In this document: positions 60,114-64,000 of the stretch, one piece after another
How the letters are laid out: every line of letters starts with the position of its first letter
Position numbering within the stretch: position 1 is the stretch's first letter
Origin: Moduliflexus sp964602655
GTDB taxonomy: Bacteria > Moduliflexota > Moduliflexia > Moduliflexales > Moduliflexaceae
Direction of reading: 5' to 3'
Length of the DNA: 64,000 nucleotides
Assembly: GCA_964602655.1 (NCBI GenBank)
Contig: CAZRSF010000029.1
Coordinates: forward strand, 1-64,000
Translations under genes and position numbers: made by a program
Notes under the pieces: generated by a model
The model's database searches: none
What the model saw: only the letters and a program-made list of their open reading frames with translations
What the model was told of the DNA's origin: nothing

Positions 60114-61586
60114 TTACGGTTTTCGCCGTGTGATATAGCCCGTAAGGTTGAAGAAGCCAAGCGCCATGAACGTTGTTCCGAAGAACCAGTTCATGCCTCT
60201 GCCGCAAATGCCGACGCCGGACGGAGGCTGATACGGATTCTCGCCGGGGTTCGGGTTCGGCGTCGGATAGCTGCCGCCGCTGTCTGGCGTCTGGCCTAAG
60301 GCCGTCGCCACGTCAATTTTGCCATACCCGAAGTAGGTGTCGCGTCCCGACACGCCGATGTCTTGTGCGCTGGCGGTCATGATTTGCCGGATTTGCGCAT
60401 TCGTCAAGCCCGGATTGCGCGACCAGAGTAAGCCTGCTAAACCGGCGACATGCGGACTCGCCATTGACGTGCCGTTCCAGGCGTCGTAGCGATTTCCGGG
60501 CAATGTGCTGTAAATGCCGTCTCCGGGCGCAGCCAATCCGATATGGCTGCCATAGTTGGAAAATGAGGCTTTATCGCCGGAACGGTTTGTCGCGCCGACT
60601 GCCAATACTTCAGGCAGCGCCGCCGGATAAAGCGGCACGCCGCTGCCGTCGTTTCCGCTGGCCGCGATGACCAACGCGCCTTGCTGCGTCGCCTGCTGCA
60701 CGGCGAGTCGGATCGTATTGGAATTATCCAGTCCGCCTAAACTCAAATTAATCACATTCGCGCCAAGATTGACCGCATTCGCGATGCCGTTGGCGATCCA
60801 GGAATTCGCGCCGGAGCCGTCGGCGCTGATGACTTTCACCGCGAGAATCGAGCAGCCCTGGCAGACGCCGGAAATGCCGATGCCGTTGTTTGCGAGCGCT
60901 CCGGCGATGCCGGCCACATGCGTTCCGTGTCCGTTATCGTCGCGGGGATCGTAATCGTTATTGACGAAATCATACCCTTTGATCACTTTTCCGGACAGGT
61001 CTTCATGCGTATAATCCACGCCGGTATCTACAATGGCGATAATGGTCGAATTCTGGCCGCGCTCGATGTCCCAGCCGCCAAACGCATTGATGCCTTGATT
61101 GCCGCTATACAAGCCGTATTGAGAACTCAAAAACGGATCGTTCGGCATACCGAAGACGTAAAACAAATAGTTCAATTCCGCGTATTCCACCTCATCCAGA
61201 CTGGTATAGGCTTGTATGGCGGCGGTTTCATTGCCGGATTGCGCAAGATTCAGCAAGACGACATTATTCAGCGGACTGTCTTGCTGCAACATGCGCCCCC
61301 CTGCCTGCGCGTCAAACACGGGCTGAATATTCGTCACGCCGAATTGTTGATTCAATGCGTCAAGATTACGACTTTCCATGCTGCGGGAATTCGAGAGCAA
61401 ACTGCGCGTGACACTGGGCAATTCATTGCGAATTTTGACAATCAGTTCTCCCGGACGGTATCCGGCAATCGGGCGTTGCTGCGCCGAAAGAATCCGCTGC
61501 TGCCCGAAGCATGTATTCGTTTCGATAACAGCCAGTAGGCTGACGAGCGATAATAAGAGAGACAAGAGCCTCTGCATTCTCTTCAT
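60114..61586 (-). CDS. Secreted subtilisin-like serine protease (S8 family)
   Basis: 490 residues from ATG 61586 (AAAGGAG). Signal peptide 1-28; an inhibitor-type propeptide follows (about 42-140). Catalytic triad: D187 in IVDTGVD, H220 in NGHGTHVAG and S374 in NGTSMASPHVAGL, with the oxyanion Asn in AASGNDGSG. After the protease is a Pro/Asn-rich spacer (PTPNPNPGENPYQPP) and a C-terminal hydrophobic stretch ending TRRKP (MNWFFGTTFMALGFFNLT), which resembles a tripartite C-terminal sorting signal. Likely exported and surface-anchored. Confidence 0.92.
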   Translation of the reverse strand: MKRMQRLLSLLLSLVSLLAVIETNTCFGQQRILSAQQRPIAGYRPGELIVKIRNELPSVTRSLLSNSRSMESRNLDALNQQFGVTNIQPVFDAQAGGRMLQQDSPLNNVVLLNLAQSGNETAAIQAYTSLDEVEYAELNYLFYVFGMPNDPFLSSQYGLYSGNQGINAFGGWDIERGQNSTIIAIVDTGVDYTHEDLSGKVIKGYDFVNNDYDPRDDNGHGTHVAGIAGALANNGIGISGVCQGCSILAVKVISADGSGANSWIANGIANAVNLGANVINLSLGGLDNSNTIRLAVQQATQQGALVIAASGNDGSGVPLYPAALPEVLAVGATNRSGDKASFSNYGSHIGLAAPGDGIYSTLPGNRYDAWNGTSMASPHVAGLAGLLWSRNPGLTNAQIRQIMTASAQDIGVSGRDTYFGYGKIDVATALGQTPDSGGSYPTPNPNPGENPYQPPSGVGICGRGMNWFFGTTFMALGFFNLTGYITRRKP

Positions 61587-61779
61587 AGCAATAACTCCTT
61601 TACGAGATAATTTTGATAAACATATTCGCTGACATTCAGCGTCATTCAAGTATTACAGCGTAAAATTCATCGAAAGTCAAGAATTAATTTCTCTCTTTGC
61701 TGAAGAACATAAAGATTTATCGCGACTTAAGCGGACGGCATTATTTTTCTGAATGTTGTTTGGCAGAGAATGAAAAAGG

Positions 61780-61914
61780 CAGGGCTGTTACGTTCTCACG
61801 AAATGCTGTCATGGCGAGGAGTGACAACGACGAAGCCATCCCGTCGTTCCCACAAGATGGCTTCGCTGAAACGCGCTCGCAATGACACGTGTTCACGAGA
61901 ACGTAACAGCCCTG
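61780..61914. mobile_element. MITE-like element with CAGGGCTGTTACGTTCTC ends
   Basis: 18-bp perfect inverted ends at 61780-61797 and 61897-61914. The interior carries, in reverse, the TGTCATTGCGAGCG... dispersed repeat known from many genomes, here with the facing copies TGTCATGGCGAGGAG and GCTCGCAATGACA. No coding capacity. Confidence 0.65.
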
Positions 61915-61931
61915 GAATGAAAAGGGGACAC

Positions 61932-62006
61932 CGCTGAAACGATAAGAATGAAGATAAACAAGAATACCGCCCATACTTGCGTATCTTCATTCTTATCGTT
62001 TCAGCG
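61932..62006. repeat. 25-bp perfect inverted repeat
   Basis: Arms 61932-61956 (CGCTGAAACGATAAGAATGA...) and 61982-62006 are exact reverse complements, with a 25-bp spacer. It lies 29 bp beyond the chemoreceptor stop on that strand and may end its transcript. Confidence 0.8.
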
Positions 62007-62035
62007 CAAAGGGATAACCTGAGAAATGATGCGTG

Positions 62036-63607
62036 TTAAAACCGTTCGAATTCATCATCCCGCGCGTCATAGACTGGCTGAACTGCCTTCCAGTCTATGA
62101 CGGCAGGCGGAGTGACCTCCGGGGGCGCGGAGCGTTCCGCTTTCTGCATTGCAGGCGTTGTCAGCGTTTCGACCGGGACATAGCCGTTCTTTTCCGCAAT
62201 CGTGAAAAAATGAATCACGTGCAGCAGATGTTCCGACTGACGGGTAAACTCTTCTGAGGTTGACGCGATTTCTTCGGCAGACGCGGCATTTTGCTGCGTA
62301 ATTCGGTCTAATTGTTGGATGGCGTTGTTGATTTGCGCCGTCCCCGCATCTTGTTCTTTGGCAGACGCGGTAATTTCCTGCACCAACTCCGCGGTTTTTT
62401 GGATAGTGGGCACGAGTTCCGTTAACATCCTCCCGGCGCGTTCCGCGACCGCAACCCCTGCCTGCGCGAATTCGGTAATTTCCCTCGCAGCGGCCTGACT
62501 TCGTTCTGCAAGCGTGCGGACTTCTGCGGCGACGACCGCAAATCCTTTGCCGGACTCCTGCGCTCGCGCCGCTTCAATGGTGGCATTCAGCGAGAGCATC
62601 CGTGTCTGACGTCCGATATCTTCAATGATCGCAATCTTTTTGGCGATTTGCTGTATCGCGGTCACTGACTCTTTGACCGCCTCGCCGCTTTGTCGGGCAT
62701 CCTCGGCGGCTTTGCTGGCAAGGTGGCTGGTTTCGATGGCATTATCTGCGCTCTGCCTGATATTCGCCGTCATTTCTTCCATAGATGAGGAGACTTGTTC
62801 CGTTGCTGCCGCCTGCGCAGTCGCTCCCTGCGACATTTGCGCGGCGCTGGAACTCGTCTGCGCGCTTCCGGCGGCAACCATATCGGCGGCAGATTTGACA
62901 TCCCGAAGCGTGTTCTCCAAACGATCAATCATCTCCTGAAAGGCCGCAGCCAACTGTCCGATTTCGTTGCGCTGACGCACAGCGATGTGATACGTCAAGT
63001 CGCCGCGCCCTACTGCTTGCGCGATATGCAGCAGTTCCTCAATCGGGCGCTTGAGCAGACGTTGAATCGTCACGGACAGGCCGATCAGCAGCAGCGCATC
63101 CAGCAGAACAATCAATAACGCAATCCCAATCAATTCTCGCCGCAATTCCTGTCGAAGAAATTGCTCCGTGCCATACACTTCGACGGAGCCTAACGATTCA
63201 TTCAACTTCATAATCTCATGGGAATGCTTGACGGAGTAGCCGGAAACATCTTTTGTATCAACCGGTTGCCATTGCGCATTGCGAATTTTCCCGTGGATGA
63301 TTTCCTGGCTCTGATTTTTTACGAGGATGGCAGCGATTTCGCGTTCATTCATTTCAGAGAGCAGCGCATATTGAATCGCCTCTTCGTCAAGATTCCAAAG
63401 CGGCGTCGCCAGATTTTCTGTCAAGCGTAACGCGGCAGATTCGGCGAGATGGTTCAACGCGACGAATTTGCTCTTTTTAAGCTGCATATATTGGTAGATG
63501 CCCGAACTCAGCAAGACGAGGGTGGTCAAAGAAATCAAGACGAAGCCGATCTGAGCGCGTAAACTATTTTTCCATGAATATCTGCGTAAATTTTGTAGGC
63601 GCATCAT
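62036..63607 (-). CDS. Methyl-accepting chemotaxis protein
   Basis: 523 residues. TM1 at about 20-40 (IGFVLISLTTLVLLSSGIY), a periplasmic sensor of about 125 residues, TM2 at about 167-190 and HAMP at about 190-243. The cytoplasmic coiled coil carries the signalling hairpin GRQTRMLSLNATIEAARAQESG near 340. It should pass signals to CheA through CheW. The end is Glu/Asp-rich (DARDDEFERF) with no NWETF receptor tail. Either of two adjacent ATGs at 63607 may start it. Confidence 0.94.
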   Translation of the reverse strand: MMRLQNLRRYSWKNSLRAQIGFVLISLTTLVLLSSGIYQYMQLKKSKFVALNHLAESAALRLTENLATPLWNLDEEAIQYALLSEMNEREIAAILVKNQSQEIIHGKIRNAQWQPVDTKDVSGYSVKHSHEIMKLNESLGSVEVYGTEQFLRQELRRELIGIALLIVLLDALLLIGLSVTIQRLLKRPIEELLHIAQAVGRGDLTYHIAVRQRNEIGQLAAAFQEMIDRLENTLRDVKSAADMVAAGSAQTSSSAAQMSQGATAQAAATEQVSSSMEEMTANIRQSADNAIETSHLASKAAEDARQSGEAVKESVTAIQQIAKKIAIIEDIGRQTRMLSLNATIEAARAQESGKGFAVVAAEVRTLAERSQAAAREITEFAQAGVAVAERAGRMLTELVPTIQKTAELVQEITASAKEQDAGTAQINNAIQQLDRITQQNAASAEEIASTSEEFTRQSEHLLHVIHFFTIAEKNGYVPVETLTTPAMQKAERSAPPEVTPPAVIDWKAVQPVYDARDDEFERF

Positions 63608-63624
63608 ATACCTCCATAAGCCTG

Positions 63625-64000
63625 TTACAATAATCCTTCCTGTGTACTTTCCCGAATCTGTTTTCCTGCTGTTTTAAAGACACCCTGCGTCGTCATCGGC
63701 ATTTTTACGCGCTCTCCATTCAAGATTTGTTCGACGGTCAAAATTTGAATTTTGGGAAATTGCGTGTGATACATGCCAATGATTCCATCCTCAGGGGTGT
63801 AATACCCTTGTTGCTTCGCTTCTCGTTCCATTGGCGTCGTGACATGCTCATGGAAACAGACAAACACTCCGATTGCGGCTTTTTGGGCGTTAATCACATG
63901 AATGAACTCTCGTAAATTTTTCACATTCACATGTCCGCTTTTGACTTCGATCAGGACAATTTCCTTCTTTTTCCCCATCGCAAAGGTCATGTGGCCGTCC
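63625..64000 (-). CDS. C-terminal part of a DNA methyltransferase or Mrr-type restriction protein (cut by the window edge)
   Basis: The frame is open to the end of the window, so the gene is 5'-truncated here. Residues visible include DGHMTFAMG, then IVLIEVKSGHVNVKNLREF, and AAIGVFVCF, PMEREAKQQGYY and FPKIQILTVEQIL. The D ... E-V-K core is a PD-(D/E)XK (Mrr_cat-like) domain. In my memory this exact arrangement is the C-terminus of DNA adenine/cytosine-N4 methylases with a fused Mrr-like domain. A stand-alone start at ATG 63990 is less likely. It lies 17 bp upstream of the chemoreceptor gene. Confidence 0.75.
   Translation of the reverse strand, partial: DGHMTFAMGKKKEIVLIEVKSGHVNVKNLREFIHVINAQKAAIGVFVCFHEHVTTPMEREAKQQGYYTPEDGIIGMYHTQFPKIQILTVEQILNGERVKMPMTTQGVFKTAGKQIRESTQEGLL

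Larger units (their letters stand above)
61587..62035. other. Spacer between subtilase and chemoreceptor genes
   Basis: 449 bp, no gene. It is occupied by two nested repeat elements (61780-61914 and 61932-62006) plus about 190 bp of AT-rich DNA upstream of the subtilase gene. Confidence 0.6.

Noticed and set aside
1..64000. tRNA genes
   Set aside because: Scanning for T-arm GTTCGA-type segments with a matching acceptor stem gave only hits inside genes or in the CCCTGNCAGGG palindromes.

Overview
The window reads as chromosomal DNA of a Gram-negative bacterium of roughly 50% GC. An outer membrane is implied by the MltD-like transglycosylase, the SPOR protein and the MscK-like channel. A sodium-pumping decarboxylase set and a DMSO-reductase-family molybdoenzyme point to anaerobic, fermentative or respiratory life. 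The mixture (NodU-type carbamoyltransferase with SxtJ, phasin, RsbU-type phosphatase, chemoreceptor, degenerate GspE pair) fits a poorly sampled lineage; no phylum can be fixed from this sequence alone. I see no rRNA, tRNA, CRISPR array, prophage or transposase gene.

Layout. 0-9.4 kb: secreted HExxH protein, HTH/PBP regulator, AlaX editing enzyme, uvrA, prs and a PASTA protein. 9.4-14.8 kb: a two-gene unit of unknown function with a PD-(D/E)XK-like nuclease, a coiled-coil protein, acylphosphatase, then a signalling cluster (CheW, NTF2-like membrane protein, receiver-SpoIIE phosphatase, STAS protein) and a phasin. 14.9-24.7 kb, all minus strand: ClpX-like ATPase, MFS exporter, UbiB-type kinase, two tandem GspE/PilB relatives with ruined nucleotide-binding motifs, and a LysM lytic transglycosylase. 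25-34.4 kb: ruvX, creatininase-family protein, SxtJ plus carbamoyltransferase, queA-lepB, a zinc-ribbon protein, rpsU, clpC and a NifU-type scaffold. 34.6-40.9 kb: two unknowns, trxB, lipA, a CobW GTPase, a possible small RNA and a nitronate-monooxygenase-like enzyme. 41-46.2 kb: peptide-type ABC binding protein and two permeases without an ATPase, then a P-loop protein. 46.2-52 kb: MscK-like channel, RNase H-fold exonuclease, molybdopterin oxidoreductase. 52.3-56.6 kb: a methylmalonyl-CoA decarboxylase-type operon (carboxyltransferase, two OadG-like membrane proteins, biotin carrier, beta subunit) ending in a strong terminator. 56.8-64 kb: cupin, SPOR protein, argS, subtilase, chemoreceptor and the cut-off end of a protein with an Mrr-like domain.

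The most distinctive feature is the spacers. Many of them hold perfect or near-perfect palindromes belonging to at least eight recurring sequence families. Some are terminators, some overlap stop codons or sit just before start codons, and three are larger MITE-like elements with 21-35 bp inverted ends (6850-7036, 14798-14899, 61780-62006).
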